Counted from the stretch's first letter, positions 1 to 7,048 are shown. The stretch: 16,589 bases of DNA from Kangiella sp. (GCA_002733465.1 NVVT01000011.1:36106-52694), one strand, 5' to 3'. Notes: generated by a model not told the origin, from the sequence alone. Program-made: numbers and translations.

Positions 1-304
1 AAACTCTCATTTACGCCTAAATAGCGTATAAAATCAGCTATTTACTTCTGTTTAATAGAGCACTCTTACAGCACCTCTTTAACAGGGACGCGAATTCTAA
101 TGAGTTATTAGCTAATGATCAACGATTTTTTTAAGTAATTTAACAATTCTTTACTAACAGAATAATTGCATCTTAAAAAAGCACTTAAAGAGTTGCAAAA
201 ACTTCCTATATTTCAGTCAGTTAAAGCTGTATTAACAATTATTGCAATATGTCATAATCTATATCTAAAATGGATTACAAGAATACAGGAAAGAAGATAA
301 ATTA
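1..304. other. Gene-free left edge and upstream region of the first gene
   Basis: No convincing coding region is seen in these 304 AT-rich bases. An ATG on the minus strand at 10-8 could be the start of a gene running off the left edge, but only three codons are visible. A 10-bp palindrome, ATTAGCTAAT, lies at 107-116. Upstream of the gene at 305 there is a possible weak promoter, TTAACA at 232-237 and CATAAT at 253-258, but the spacer of 15 bp is short. A purine-rich Shine-Dalgarno-like stretch (about 288-297) precedes the start codon. Nothing else is recognised. Confidence 0.5.
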
Positions 305-1039
305 ATGACTAGTAAAAACAAAGGGCTTTTGCCTGTCGTCAGCTTTATCATTGGCTCAATATTGAGTCTTTCAATCGTTTACTTCTTTCAACTAAACCTT
401 TATCAAGAAAAAGAAGAAAGTATTACAAGTACTCCTAGAATAGACGATGGCGCCAACGAACCAATCGAAGTTCCTCTACCCTACAATTCAAACAACACAG
501 AAGAGCAGGGCGATCTCAAAAAAATGATTGCCAAGCAAGCTGATATCATAAAACGCCTCAATACTGATATTTCAGACCTTTCTGACCAGTTAGCTTCTTT
601 ACAATTAAAAAATGAAAATATAGCATCAGATGAAAACCCTCCATTAGTAAAGATGAGGATGGATGACTTCGAAAACCTCACTAAAGAAACCTTTATAGAA
701 AAATTTAAGGGGATAGTTCTCAGCATCTCAGGTAATCGCCTTGAGGCGTTAAAAAGAGGATTTGAACGGTCGCTCGATCAGGATGAGAAATCTCTGGCCT
801 ATCAAAACAATATTAGTGGTTATTTACTAGAAAATAACCCATACAGCGAACACTACATTGATGATTTGAGATGCCAAGGCGATATTTGTCGGTTAGAGAT
901 ATCAACCAGTAACGATGAATCATGGGAACAAATATACGCAGATATGACCCGACAGGATTGGTATACTAGTGTTACCTTTGAAGAGGAATCTGAGTTTCAG
1001 GGAAGACACATATATTATTTACCTAATATTGATAATTAA
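305..1039 (+). CDS. Membrane-anchored coiled-coil protein with C-terminal CxxxxC domain, function unknown
   Basis: Not recognised as a named family. Residues about 9-29 form one hydrophobic segment after a short basic N-terminus, so the protein is probably anchored in the inner membrane with the rest in the periplasm. Residues about 65-100 look like a coiled coil (regular Leu/Ile spacing, rich in Lys/Asp/Gln). The C-terminal part, about 115-244, looks globular and has two cysteines separated by four residues (RCQGDICR) that could form a disulfide, a pattern common in small periplasmic domains. The start is supported by a purine-rich AGGAAAGAAG just upstream. The TAA stop at 1037-1039 overlaps the stop of the convergent DUF5610 gene by 4 bp, and no terminator separates them. 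The existence of the gene is secure; its function is open. Confidence 0.8.
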   Translation: MTSKNKGLLPVVSFIIGSILSLSIVYFFQLNLYQEKEESITSTPRIDDGANEPIEVPLPYNSNNTEEQGDLKKMIAKQADIIKRLNTDISDLSDQLASLQLKNENIASDENPPLVKMRMDDFENLTKETFIEKFKGIVLSISGNRLEALKRGFERSLDQDEKSLAYQNNISGYLLENNPYSEHYIDDLRCQGDICRLEISTSNDESWEQIYADMTRQDWYTSVTFEEESEFQGRHIYYLPNIDN

Positions 1040-2298
1040 AGGCTGAATTGAGATATAAGTGAGTTCAATTTATTGGTTAAATTGTCACCAGTTGCCGGTG
1101 GTTGATAGACTTGCTCAACACCAGAACTCAAATCATTGACTAACTGCAAAGGATGATCAAACTCATGTGCTTTGCTCAGTAATCCTTGAATGTCGTTTAG
1201 TAGTTGTTCCAGCTGAATCCCCGGATTTAATTGAACTTGCCCAGAATCATTTGATGAAGGCAACTCATTCTGAGAATTTGTTTGATATGACGCTAACGCT
1301 TGAGTCGTTGTCGTTTTTTGTAATTGTAGATTTAAGCTGCTCAATTCGTCTCGATCTATCTCTAACTCAGAAGCCAAATCGAATGCTTGGTCAAGACGTC
1401 CTGAATAGAAGTTATTAGCAATAGCCTCAACGTTCTGAAGTAATTCGTCAATTGCGGCTAATTCATCATCATCTAATTCACCAATCACATTTAGACTAAA
1501 CGAACTGGAAGAGCTTTGTTGCTGGCTAATCGCATAAGAGCTGCTCGATCCACCCTGATTTAACGTACTCGAAAAACTAGATTGATTAGAGCGAGAAATT
1601 TCAATACTAACTTGATCGCCATCCTGTGTAGTTAAGGAAAGAGAAAAACTTGAACTCTCAGAGTGTTGTGCGGATAATTCTAGCTTGCTGACATTATCGC
1701 CTCTATTAATATCGCCTATCCCATCCAGCTGATTTTCTGACGAATTTGCGTGCTTGGTGATACGCTCCCGCAAATGTTCTATACCAGAGGTAACACGCTC
1801 AAACGTATCATTGATTTCACTAGATAATTCAGGCGTCAACAATCCTAACCCTTCTATTATATCTTTCGCTTCATTAAAACCCTTTATAAACCCATCTAAG
1901 CCTTCATCCAAACGCTGTAATAATTGCTCAGGTTCAGCACCGCTAGCCGCGTCAGATCGCAATCTACCGCTAATAAAGCCAAGAATATTTTGAGCGGCTT
2001 GTTTGGATGAAATTTTTCCAACAGGATTAAAATCGGTAAGGCTATATTCAGCAATTTCAGGCGGACGTGTTGATTCATTTGCGACAGGAGCTTGCGGTGA
2101 AAAAGCTATTTTTTGATAAGCCTCCTTTAAAACAGCAGTAAAAATCGCAAAACTATCACTTTGCTGGTGATTATTGTGTGAATTAAGTAAACCACTAATG
2201 CCTTTACTATTCCCAAAAGCATTTGAATTGATTGAATTTGAATTAAGTAAATGACCACGTTCCAGTGTTGAAGCGTTAGGTGCAATTGAAGATAGCAT
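1036..2298 (-). CDS. DUF5610-type protein, Ser-rich, probably under flagellar sigma-28 control
   Basis: A 420-residue protein without signal peptide or membrane segments. Residues about 97-180 match what I recall of the DUF5610 domain: a helical block with a GRLRSDAASGA-like start, then an amphipathic stretch ending near EGLGLL and a heptad-rich helix. Residues about 213-270 are very rich in Ser and Gln with alternating hydrophobic residues (SSFSLSL, SSFSLNV), resembling beta-strand-forming low-complexity sequence. Two further helical blocks follow. The ATG is preceded by AAGGA (2310-2306) at 7-bp spacing, which fixes the start. A near-consensus sigma-28 promoter lies just upstream (2361-2335). 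The biochemical role of the family is unknown to me; the promoter suggests expression with late flagellar or chemotaxis genes. It converges on the preceding gene with a 4-bp overlap. Confidence 0.75.
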   Translation of the reverse strand: MLSSIAPNASTLERGHLLNSNSINSNAFGNSKGISGLLNSHNNHQQSDSFAIFTAVLKEAYQKIAFSPQAPVANESTRPPEIAEYSLTDFNPVGKISSKQAAQNILGFISGRLRSDAASGAEPEQLLQRLDEGLDGFIKGFNEAKDIIEGLGLLTPELSSEINDTFERVTSGIEHLRERITKHANSSENQLDGIGDINRGDNVSKLELSAQHSESSSFSLSLTTQDGDQVSIEISRSNQSSFSSTLNQGGSSSSYAISQQQSSSSSFSLNVIGELDDDELAAIDELLQNVEAIANNFYSGRLDQAFDLASELEIDRDELSSLNLQLQKTTTTQALASYQTNSQNELPSSNDSGQVQLNPGIQLEQLLNDIQGLLSKAHEFDHPLQLVNDLSSGVEQVYQPPATGDNLTNKLNSLISQFSL

Positions 2299-2334
2299 CG
2301 TTTATTCCTTTAAAAACGGGTAAATATGCTCTTT

Positions 2335-2361
2335 AGATCGGCTGTAAAAAGGTCGACTTTA
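2335..2361 (-). promoter_or_regulatory. Probable sigma-28 (FliA) promoter of the DUF5610 gene
   Basis: On the minus strand TAAAGTCG (2361-2354) is followed after exactly 11 bases by GCCGATCT (2342-2335). The established sigma-28 consensus is TAAAGTTT-N11-GCCGATAA, so the match is 6/8 in each half with ideal spacing. Predicted transcription would begin near 2328, leaving a leader of about 30 nt that contains the AAGGA ribosome binding site. No comparably good sigma-70 promoter is visible. Confidence 0.65.
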
Positions 2362-2486
2362 ATTTATAAGAGATATAAATAACTATCTAATAGCTTAACT
2401 CGACGATTAAGATTTTTAAGAGAGACACATATTTAGTAACGTACCCACTATTTTGGGGACATGTCGTCCTTCACCGGTGGTAAAAC

Positions 2487-3071
2487 CTAATTCTTACTTT
2501 CAGCGATACTTCCTCTATAAATTTCTTTTTCTCTTTGATGTGCAATATACACAACCCAATACTCGACATGCGCAGTTTTTTTGTCCGAATAAAAGCCCAC
2601 TCCAATTTCATTTTGTAAAAGGTAAAATTTGTGCTCAGCAAGCAAATGAATCCTATGTGCCCTTGACTCCTTAAATTCTATCCAAACCTCACTTGGGTCA
2701 GAGATACCACCAGCAACTGCCTCAACATTATTTTCGAATAAGCTAGGATATATTTTTGATAAAGCATAGCCTTCGTTAATTAACCTTCTATTTGCGGGGC
2801 TCTTACCTATATGAGAAACCCGACCAAGCTTTGACATCTCAATCGCTTTTTTTTCCGCTATTATTGATAACTTCGAATTACATTTTAGTAGAGTTCTATT
2901 CTGTCTAAGATCATTTATGATTAGTTTCGCTAATGCTCTTGCTTTATTATTTAGTCCGCATTTTTTATAGTCCATCTTATAGATCTTTTCTTCCGACTCA
3001 ATTAGAGGCGAAAACATATAGAAAAAAAACACGTAAAATAGATACCATTTCATAGAAACAATCTCAACCAT
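2487..3071 (-). CDS. Secreted CAP-domain (SCP-like) protein
   Basis: Residues about 7-25 form a signal peptide (KWYLFYVFFFYMFS core), so the protein is predicted to be exported. Residues about 45-180 carry the order of CAP/PR-1 motifs: SHIG near 86-89 with its His, a P..R....GY segment near 92-102, NNVEAVAGG at 115-122 with the conserved Glu, W130 followed by an AHR at 138-140, and a closing IGVGFY at 156-161. CAP domains occur in many secreted bacterial proteins, but their biochemical role is usually unclear. A second start, ATG at 3053, would place the signal peptide at the very N-terminus; neither start has a strong ribosome binding site. It follows the aminotransferase gene by 33 bp on the same strand and is probably its last operon partner. 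No strong terminator follows; only a CACCGGTG palindrome is seen (2472-2479). Confidence 0.75.
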   Translation of the reverse strand: MVEIVSMKWYLFYVFFFYMFSPLIESEEKIYKMDYKKCGLNNKARALAKLIINDLRQNRTLLKCNSKLSIIAEKKAIEMSKLGRVSHIGKSPANRRLINEGYALSKIYPSLFENNVEAVAGGISDPSEVWIEFKESRAHRIHLLAEHKFYLLQNEIGVGFYSDKKTAHVEYWVVYIAHQREKEIYRGSIAESKN

Positions 3072-3104
3072 TCAAAGACTTGATTTATCTAGATCGAAAA
3101 AAAC

Positions 3105-4247
3105 TCATAACCCACACAACTTTTCTGCAGCCTTATCCAACGTCTCTTCATATTTAGCAAAACACAATCGAATCACTTTATCAACATACCCTTCTGGATA
3201 AAAAGGACTCAAAGGAACCGCAGCCACTCCTATTTCTTCCGCCAACCAATAGCAAAAGTCTTTATCATTCAAATCGGAAATTTCACTGTAATCAGCTAAT
3301 AAAAAGTATGTGCCTTTAGCTGGTAATATTTTAAATTTGGAATCTTTTAATGCGTTAACTAAGTAATCTCTTTTCTCTTGATAAAAAGTGCTTAGTTCAC
3401 CAATATGCTGAGGCTGGTGTTTTAACATTTCGATCAAACCATATTGGTTTGGCGTTGAGGTTGTAAAGGTGACAAACTGATGAAGTTTTCTAAATTCTTT
3501 AGTGAATTCTGTTGGCGCTGTACAGTAACCCATTTTCCAACCAGTGCAATGAAATGTTTTACCAAAACTGGATACCACAAACGAACGTTCAAATAATTTT
3601 GGGTAACGTAAAACGCTTTCGTGTTGTTCGCCGTCAAAAGTAATAAATTCGTAAACCTCATCGCTGATTAAATACAACTCATGTTTTAACACTATTTTTT
3701 CTAGAGCCAACATATCATCCCGATTTAAAAGTGTACCTGTTGGATTGTGTGGACTATTGATGACGATTACTTTTGTCTTTTTATTAATGTTTTTTTCAAC
3801 TAAACTCCAGTCAACTTTATAATTCGGTGCATCTAACCCAATATGAACACACTTTCCACCAGCTAATTCTACGACAGGCTCATATGCATCATATGCTGGA
3901 TCAAAAATGATTACCTCATCTCCTTTTGAAACGACTAATTGCAATGCTACAAAAAGCGCTTCAGTCGCTCCAGAAGTGATAGTTATATTTTCTGATCCGG
4001 TTAATTTGAAATCGTATTGACGTTTAATTAGTTTAGCAATTTCATCTAACAACTCCGGAATTCCAGCAGATGGCGGATATTGATTTTTCCCTGAATTGAT
4101 TGCTTCAGTGACAGCTTGTTTTAAATAATCCGGCGTTTCAAACTCAGGGAAACCTTGGGATAAATTTATTGCATTGTTTTTTTTTGCTAATAATGTCATC
4201 TCAGTAAATATACTAGTACCGACATTCGCAAGCTTACTATTTAACAT
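3105..4247 (-). CDS. PLP-dependent class I/II aminotransferase, methionine aminotransferase (YbdL-like)
   Basis: Transfers the amino group of methionine or another hydrophobic or aromatic amino acid to a 2-oxo acid using pyridoxal phosphate, probably in the cytoplasm. The start used is the ATG at 4247, giving 380 residues, close to YbdL-like enzymes. An upstream in-frame ATG at 4313 would overlap the preceding gene by 44 bp and lacks family similarity, and AAGAG lies just before 4247. Visible motifs: NLSQGFPEF near the N-terminus, a YPPSAG substrate loop, SGATEAL (cofactor phosphate binding), NSPHNPTG around 164-171, SDEVYE around 195-200 (Asp and Tyr contacting PLP), and SSFGKTF with the Schiff-base lysine near residue 230. 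The C-terminal IRLCFAK contains the carboxylate-binding Arg. It is cotranscribed after engB and the SMI1/KNR4 gene. Kynurenine or glutamine transaminase activity is also possible in this subfamily. Confidence 0.88.
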   Translation of the reverse strand: MLNSKLANVGTSIFTEMTLLAKKNNAINLSQGFPEFETPDYLKQAVTEAINSGKNQYPPSAGIPELLDEIAKLIKRQYDFKLTGSENITITSGATEALFVALQLVVSKGDEVIIFDPAYDAYEPVVELAGGKCVHIGLDAPNYKVDWSLVEKNINKKTKVIVINSPHNPTGTLLNRDDMLALEKIVLKHELYLISDEVYEFITFDGEQHESVLRYPKLFERSFVVSSFGKTFHCTGWKMGYCTAPTEFTKEFRKLHQFVTFTTSTPNQYGLIEMLKHQPQHIGELSTFYQEKRDYLVNALKDSKFKILPAKGTYFLLADYSEISDLNDKDFCYWLAEEIGVAAVPLSPFYPEGYVDKVIRLCFAKYEETLDKAAEKLCGL

Positions 4248-4269
4248 GAGTCTTTTCTCTTTTTCAGTT

Positions 4270-4680
4270 CTAACTATGCATCCAAACAGATTCTGCCCAC
4301 GACCAAATTCCATCCCATCGCTCTTCCATCACTTCACCATCTTGCCAGTCAATTACTTCATTATTTTCGTCAATACAATAATAACCATCTTTATGTTGGC
4401 AAATGGGGATGTACTCTCTTGGCAAACCGTTTTCCCAAGCCATTGCAGTCACTTCCGGGAAATGAGTATGCGCTCTAGGATCGGCAATGGTAATAGGTTC
4501 CAAGCTTCCTAGACTCAAGTCGCTGACTTCCAGCAAAAATAATTTAACGTCCATTGGGATTTGAAGCAGAAGTTCTTCTTCTACCAAAACTAAATCATCT
4601 TCGCTTGGAAGCCCTGCCGAGAAAGAATCTTGGTTTGCTGCATCACGTAATTCGTCAATAATATCTTCGTAATTATTCAT
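4270..4680 (-). CDS. SMI1/KNR4 (SUKH superfamily) protein
   Basis: A 136-residue soluble protein with the hallmarks of the SMI1/KNR4 (SUKH) fold: an N-terminal helix beginning ELRDAANQ, then LVEEELLLQIPMDVKLFLLEVSDL-like sequence in which the LP/IP..K.FLL motif is typical, a central W (AMAWENG), the strand IPICQHKDGYYCID, and a late conserved WxxG (RWDGIWSWAE) with the usual Trp-rich end. Many SUKH proteins are immunity proteins against contact-dependent or secreted toxins, but here no toxin gene is adjacent. The gene sits between engB (8-bp gap) and an aminotransferase gene, which suggests a housekeeping role. The start follows engB closely, so the two are probably translated from one message. 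Confidence 0.8.
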   Translation of the reverse strand: MNNYEDIIDELRDAANQDSFSAGLPSEDDLVLVEEELLLQIPMDVKLFLLEVSDLSLGSLEPITIADPRAHTHFPEVTAMAWENGLPREYIPICQHKDGYYCIDENNEVIDWQDGEVMEERWDGIWSWAESVWMHS

Positions 4681-4688
4681 TTAACCTG

Positions 4689-5333
4689 TTACTCACTAGA
4701 GCCTTTCTTCTTAAAGTCATACCAACTGGCCAGTTTAGCAATTAGTTCATCTAATCCCAGCTTACTGGTTGCCGAAAACGCCTGAATAGTGATGTTTTCA
4801 CTGATTCTCTCAAGCCTTTTTTTTGCATTAGCGGTTGCCGTTTTTCTTGCGCCACTTTTCAATTTGTCGGCTTTACTTAAAACAACATGAACAGGAATAT
4901 TTGCTGTGATCGCCCACTGCACCATTTGTTTATCTGTTTCTTTTAAAGGATGTCTGATATCCATAAAAACAACTAACGCTTTTAGGCATTGGCGTTCTTG
5001 CAAATATCGACTAAGCGTTTTCTGCCACTCAGCTTTTTGATCTTTTGATACTTTTGCAAAACCATAACCGGGTAAATCAGTTAGTCGGTTAGATTCATCA
5101 ATCATAAAAAGATTAATCAATTGGGTTCGTCCAGGCGTTTTACTGGTTTTTGCTAAACTCTTTTGATCGGTTATAGCATTTAATGCTGTCGACTTACCCG
5201 CGTTAGAGCGCCCAGCAAGTGCCACCTCAACCCCCTCATCAGGCGGTAATTGTGCTAGTTTTGCTGCACCCATTAAATAGCGGGCACACCTAAAAGGGTT
5301 GATATTTGATGATTTTGAAACTGTATCTGTCAT
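4689..5333 (-). CDS. engB: Ribosome biogenesis GTP-binding protein EngB (YihA/YsxC)
   Basis: A TRAFAC-class GTPase needed for 50S ribosomal subunit assembly in the cytoplasm. All G motifs are visible in 214 residues: P-loop GRSNAGKS at 41-48, the TPGRTQ segment at 66-71 typical of EngB switch I, DLPGYG (G3) at 86-91, SKAD (G4) at 153-156, and SAT (G5) at 187-189. The length agrees with E. coli YihA (about 210). A divergent gene for cytochrome c4 lies on the other side of a 261-bp intergenic region; engB next to c4 is a familiar gammaproteobacterial arrangement. It is the first gene of a leftward cluster with the SMI1/KNR4 gene, the aminotransferase and the CAP gene. The ribosome binding site before the ATG is weak. 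Confidence 0.96.
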   Translation of the reverse strand: MTDTVSKSSNINPFRCARYLMGAAKLAQLPPDEGVEVALAGRSNAGKSTALNAITDQKSLAKTSKTPGRTQLINLFMIDESNRLTDLPGYGFAKVSKDQKAEWQKTLSRYLQERQCLKALVVFMDIRHPLKETDKQMVQWAITANIPVHVVLSKADKLKSGARKTATANAKKRLERISENITIQAFSATSKLGLDELIAKLASWYDFKKKGSSE

Positions 5334-5403
5334 ATTCTATTTTTCACTGGTTTTGCATTGAGGCAATTTATTCGTTTTACATTGCTAGAATCAAACGACA
5401 AGG

Positions 5404-5433
5404 TTGGATCTTTTGTAATTGTTTGCCTATAAT
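5404..5433 (+). promoter_or_regulatory. Possible sigma-70 promoter for cytochrome c4
   Basis: A perfect -10 hexamer TATAAT at 5428-5433 is preceded, with an 18-bp spacer, by TTGGAT at 5404-5409, a weak -35. Transcription from here would start near 5440 and leave a leader of about 155 nt before the c4 start. No better promoter was found in the 261-bp divergent region. Confidence 0.4.
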
Positions 5434-5455
5434 TCACCCGTAACCCATATAGGAA

Positions 5456-5484
5456 CTCTTATAACCTGAGACTTTTAATAAGAG
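5456..5484 (+). other. Inverted repeat in the cytochrome c4 leader
   Basis: CTCTTAT at 5456-5462 is the exact reverse complement of ATAAGAG at 5478-5484, with a 15-nt loop. It would lie about 16 nt inside the predicted c4 transcript. It may be a leader hairpin or a protein binding site; with only 7 AT-rich pairs it may also be chance. Confidence 0.35.
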
Positions 5485-5554
5485 AACTTGAATCTGGGTC
5501 GTTAAGTATAAATAATTCAGAGGTTTTATAGCAAGTTGTAAAACCAACAAAAGG

Positions 5555-5588
5555 CTTTTAAATTTTCATTTAAAAGTGCTTATAAGGA
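5555..5588 (+). promoter_or_regulatory. Hairpin directly before the ribosome binding site of cytochrome c4
   Basis: CTTTTAAA (5555-5562) and TTTAAAAG (5569-5576) form a perfect 8-bp stem with a 6-nt loop, ending 7 nt before the ribosome binding site AAGGA (5584-5588). The ribosome binding site is 6 nt from the ATG and fixes the start of c4. The stem is AT-rich, so it could modulate translation or mRNA stability, but its function is inferred only. Confidence 0.4.
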
Positions 5589-5594
5589 TAAATA

Positions 5595-6191
5595 ATGAGA
5601 AATATCATAGGTTTAACGCTAATTTTTTTATTTTCTAATATTGCTTTAGCGGGCGATATTGCCAAAGGAAAAGCTAAAAGTGGCGTTTGCGCCGCTTGCC
5701 ACGCAGCCGATGGCAACAGTGCAATAGCAATTAACCCTAAACTAGCAGGTCAAAGTGCTAAATATTTGGCTAAACAATTACATGATTTTAAGAATGGCAA
5801 ACGTTCAAATGCAACCATGGCACCAATGGCTGGTTTGCTAAATGATGAAGATATCGAAAATGTTTCAGCTTTCTACGCATCACAAAAAGTTCAACATATG
5901 GCAGTCGAAGACAAACATATCGCTATAGCTGAAAAACTTTACCTTGGTGGTGATGCTGATAGAGATATTCCCGCTTGTATTGCCTGTCATAGTGCTACAG
6001 GTGAAGGAATGGCTGCTGCGGGTTTTCCAGCGGTTGGCGGACAACATCCAGCTTATACCATCGCCACTTTAAAAGCGTTTCGTTCTGGCGATAGAGCAAA
6101 CGATGCTAACGAAATTATGAGAGATGTGACTGCAAAAATGAGTGATAAACAGATTGAAGCTTTAGCTTACTATTTAGCAGGTCTTCACTAG
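5595..6191 (+). CDS. Diheme cytochrome c4, periplasmic
   Basis: Carries electrons in the periplasm, classically to terminal oxidases such as cbb3 or caa3 types. Residues 1-19 form a signal peptide ending ALA before Gly-Asp. Two c-type heme sites are visible, CAACH at 32-36 and CIACH at 128-132, each heading one of two similar domains. A Met-rich TMAPMAG near 74-80 supplies the axial ligand of the first heme, and Met residues in the NEIMRDVTAKM stretch supply that of the second. The length of 198 residues is close to the usual mature size of about 190 plus leader. It has a clear AAGGA ribosome binding site and is transcribed away from engB, probably alone, ending in a strong terminator. Confidence 0.95.
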   Translation: MRNIIGLTLIFLFSNIALAGDIAKGKAKSGVCAACHAADGNSAIAINPKLAGQSAKYLAKQLHDFKNGKRSNATMAPMAGLLNDEDIENVSAFYASQKVQHMAVEDKHIAIAEKLYLGGDADRDIPACIACHSATGEGMAAAGFPAVGGQHPAYTIATLKAFRSGDRANDANEIMRDVTAKMSDKQIEALAYYLAGLH

Positions 6192-6220
6192 AAACCTAGA
6201 GTTCTACGTTTACAAACACA

Positions 6221-6245
6221 AAAAACGGCTTTTTAGCCGTTTTTT
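6221..6245. terminator. Bidirectional intrinsic terminator after cytochrome c4
   Basis: AACGGCT (6224-6230) pairs perfectly with AGCCGTT (6235-6241) around a TTTT loop. It is flanked by an A-run on the left and a T-run on the right (6241-6245), extending the stem to about 10 bp. It lies 30 bp after the c4 stop. The A/T flanks make it usable in both directions, although the leftward glutaredoxin gene ends further away, at 6438. Confidence 0.9.
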
Positions 6246-6420
6246 ACGTCCATGGATGGACTGACAGATTTTTGCTCCTGCAAAATCCGCACTTCCAACA
6301 TCCATGTTGGGCGTATGCAGTAAAGAGGCATGGAAAGCTTGCCCCATGAACGTAGAGAATGCAGTGGGTGTGCCGGTACTGCAAACATCCATGGGTGGTC
6401 CGTCAGGATTTTTCTCCCAA
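6246..6420. repeat. Intergenic palindrome-rich repeat element with terminal direct repeats
   Basis: A 175-bp non-coding block, visibly richer in GC than its surroundings, fills the gap between the c4 terminator and the glutaredoxin gene. Its ends are about 33-bp imperfect direct repeats (6246-6277 and 6385-6417), each beginning AC(G/A)TCCATGG and ending TTTTT(G)CTCC, with roughly six differences. Inside are several palindromes: TCCATGGA at 6249-6256, CCAACATCCATGTTGG at 6295-6310, CATGG/CCATG around 6329-6348, and TGCAGT (6360-6365) with ACTGCA (6378-6383). The layout resembles dispersed intergenic repeats (REP/MITE-like) known from gammaproteobacteria; the family cannot be named here. Confidence 0.6.
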
Positions 6421-6437
6421 ATATCTCTTTAGTTCAT

Positions 6438-6800
6438 TCAAGCAAATCGTTGGGTTAAGTATTTAATAATGTCATTCGACTCATACATCCAGGTTACTTC
6501 ATTATCATTTTCTATCCGTAAACATGGAACTTTTATTTTACCACCTTGATCTAACAGCGTTTCTCTCGCAACCGAGTCATTTTTTGCGTCAAGCAGTGCA
6601 ATTGGTAAATTCAGTTTATGAAGGGCTCGACGGGTTTTTATACAAAAAGGGCATAATTTAAACTGGTATATAGATAGTTTTTTAAGTTCTTCTTCTAATT
6701 GATTTTGTGAATTAATATCTCTTTCCAATTTCGAACCTCTCGTCAACAAGTCAAGTATGGCAATAATTGAACCTAACAAAAGACGAATGAGTTTGAGCAT
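6438..6800 (-). CDS. Membrane-anchored glutaredoxin/GST-N-like thiol protein
   Basis: Residues about 3-20 are hydrophobic and probably anchor the protein in the membrane. Residues about 43-120 form a glutaredoxin fold: strand IYQFKL, redox motif CPFC at 50-53 at the start of a helix, cis-proline KVPCL at 90-94, and an ESNDI motif at 107-111 typical of glutaredoxins and GST N-terminal domains. It probably reduces disulfides or glutathione adducts. At 120 residues it is a glutaredoxin-sized domain plus an N-terminal extension. The ATG has an AGG ribosome binding site about 9 nt upstream. It is transcribed alone, toward the repeat element and c4 terminator. The orientation of the anchor, and hence the compartment, is not certain. 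Confidence 0.82.
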   Translation of the reverse strand: MLKLIRLLLGSIIAILDLLTRGSKLERDINSQNQLEEELKKLSIYQFKLCPFCIKTRRALHKLNLPIALLDAKNDSVARETLLDQGGKIKVPCLRIENDNEVTWMYESNDIIKYLTQRFA

Positions 6801-6904
6801 GGGATAACCTATTTAATCAATAATTTATACAACAAAGAATTGTATGGCAGATTGAATCGGTTGAAAAGGCTAAGTTGGTATCATGTTCTAATTTTTCGCG
6901 ATAC

Positions 6905-6924
6905 TAGTAGCAATTAGTAGCAAT
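6905..6924. repeat. Perfect tandem duplication of a 10-mer
   Basis: TAGTAGCAAT occurs twice head to tail (6905-6914 and 6915-6924) in the region between the divergent glutaredoxin and EEP genes. It may be a regulator site or a replication slippage product. Confidence 0.4.
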
Positions 6925-7015
6925 ATTGAGAAAAATGTGAGAACCAAGTCATATTTTCCTAATAGAGATTAAAAATCTGACAAAAATCTAAGATTGTTAC
7001 TCAATTATTGGAGAA

Positions 7016-7045
7016 ACTACTATTATTAGTAATTATAATAGTAGT
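7016..7045. promoter_or_regulatory. 11-bp perfect inverted repeat overlapping a -10-like hexamer
   Basis: ACTACTATTAT at 7016-7026 is the exact reverse complement of ATAATAGTAGT at 7035-7045, separated by 8 bases. The right arm contains TATAAT at 7034-7039, a perfect -10 hexamer, although no good -35 is seen at normal spacing (TTGTTA at 6994-6999 would serve an alternative TACTAT at 7018-7023 with an 18-bp spacer). The repeat ends 3 bp before the LexA box. It could be a second operator or simply promoter-associated symmetry. Confidence 0.45.
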
Positions 7046-7048
7046 GAT

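Noticed and set aside
1..10. Minus-strand ATG at 10-8 as the start of a gene off the left edge
   Set aside because: Only three codons are visible and the upstream AGGCG is a weak ribosome binding site, so it cannot be supported.
2447..2480. Possible insertion sequence end (GGGGACATGTCGTCC and CACCGGTG palindromes)
   Set aside because: No matching second end, target duplication or transposase remnant is visible in the window.
5334..5594. Possible Spot 42-like sRNA, since spf lies next to engB (yihA) in enterobacteria
   Set aside because: No similarity to the recalled Spot 42 sequence and no GC-rich stem followed by a T-run in this gap.
6210..6392. 60-residue reading frame on the minus strand
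   Set aside because: It lies wholly within the terminator and repeat element, and its composition reflects the palindromes rather than a protein.
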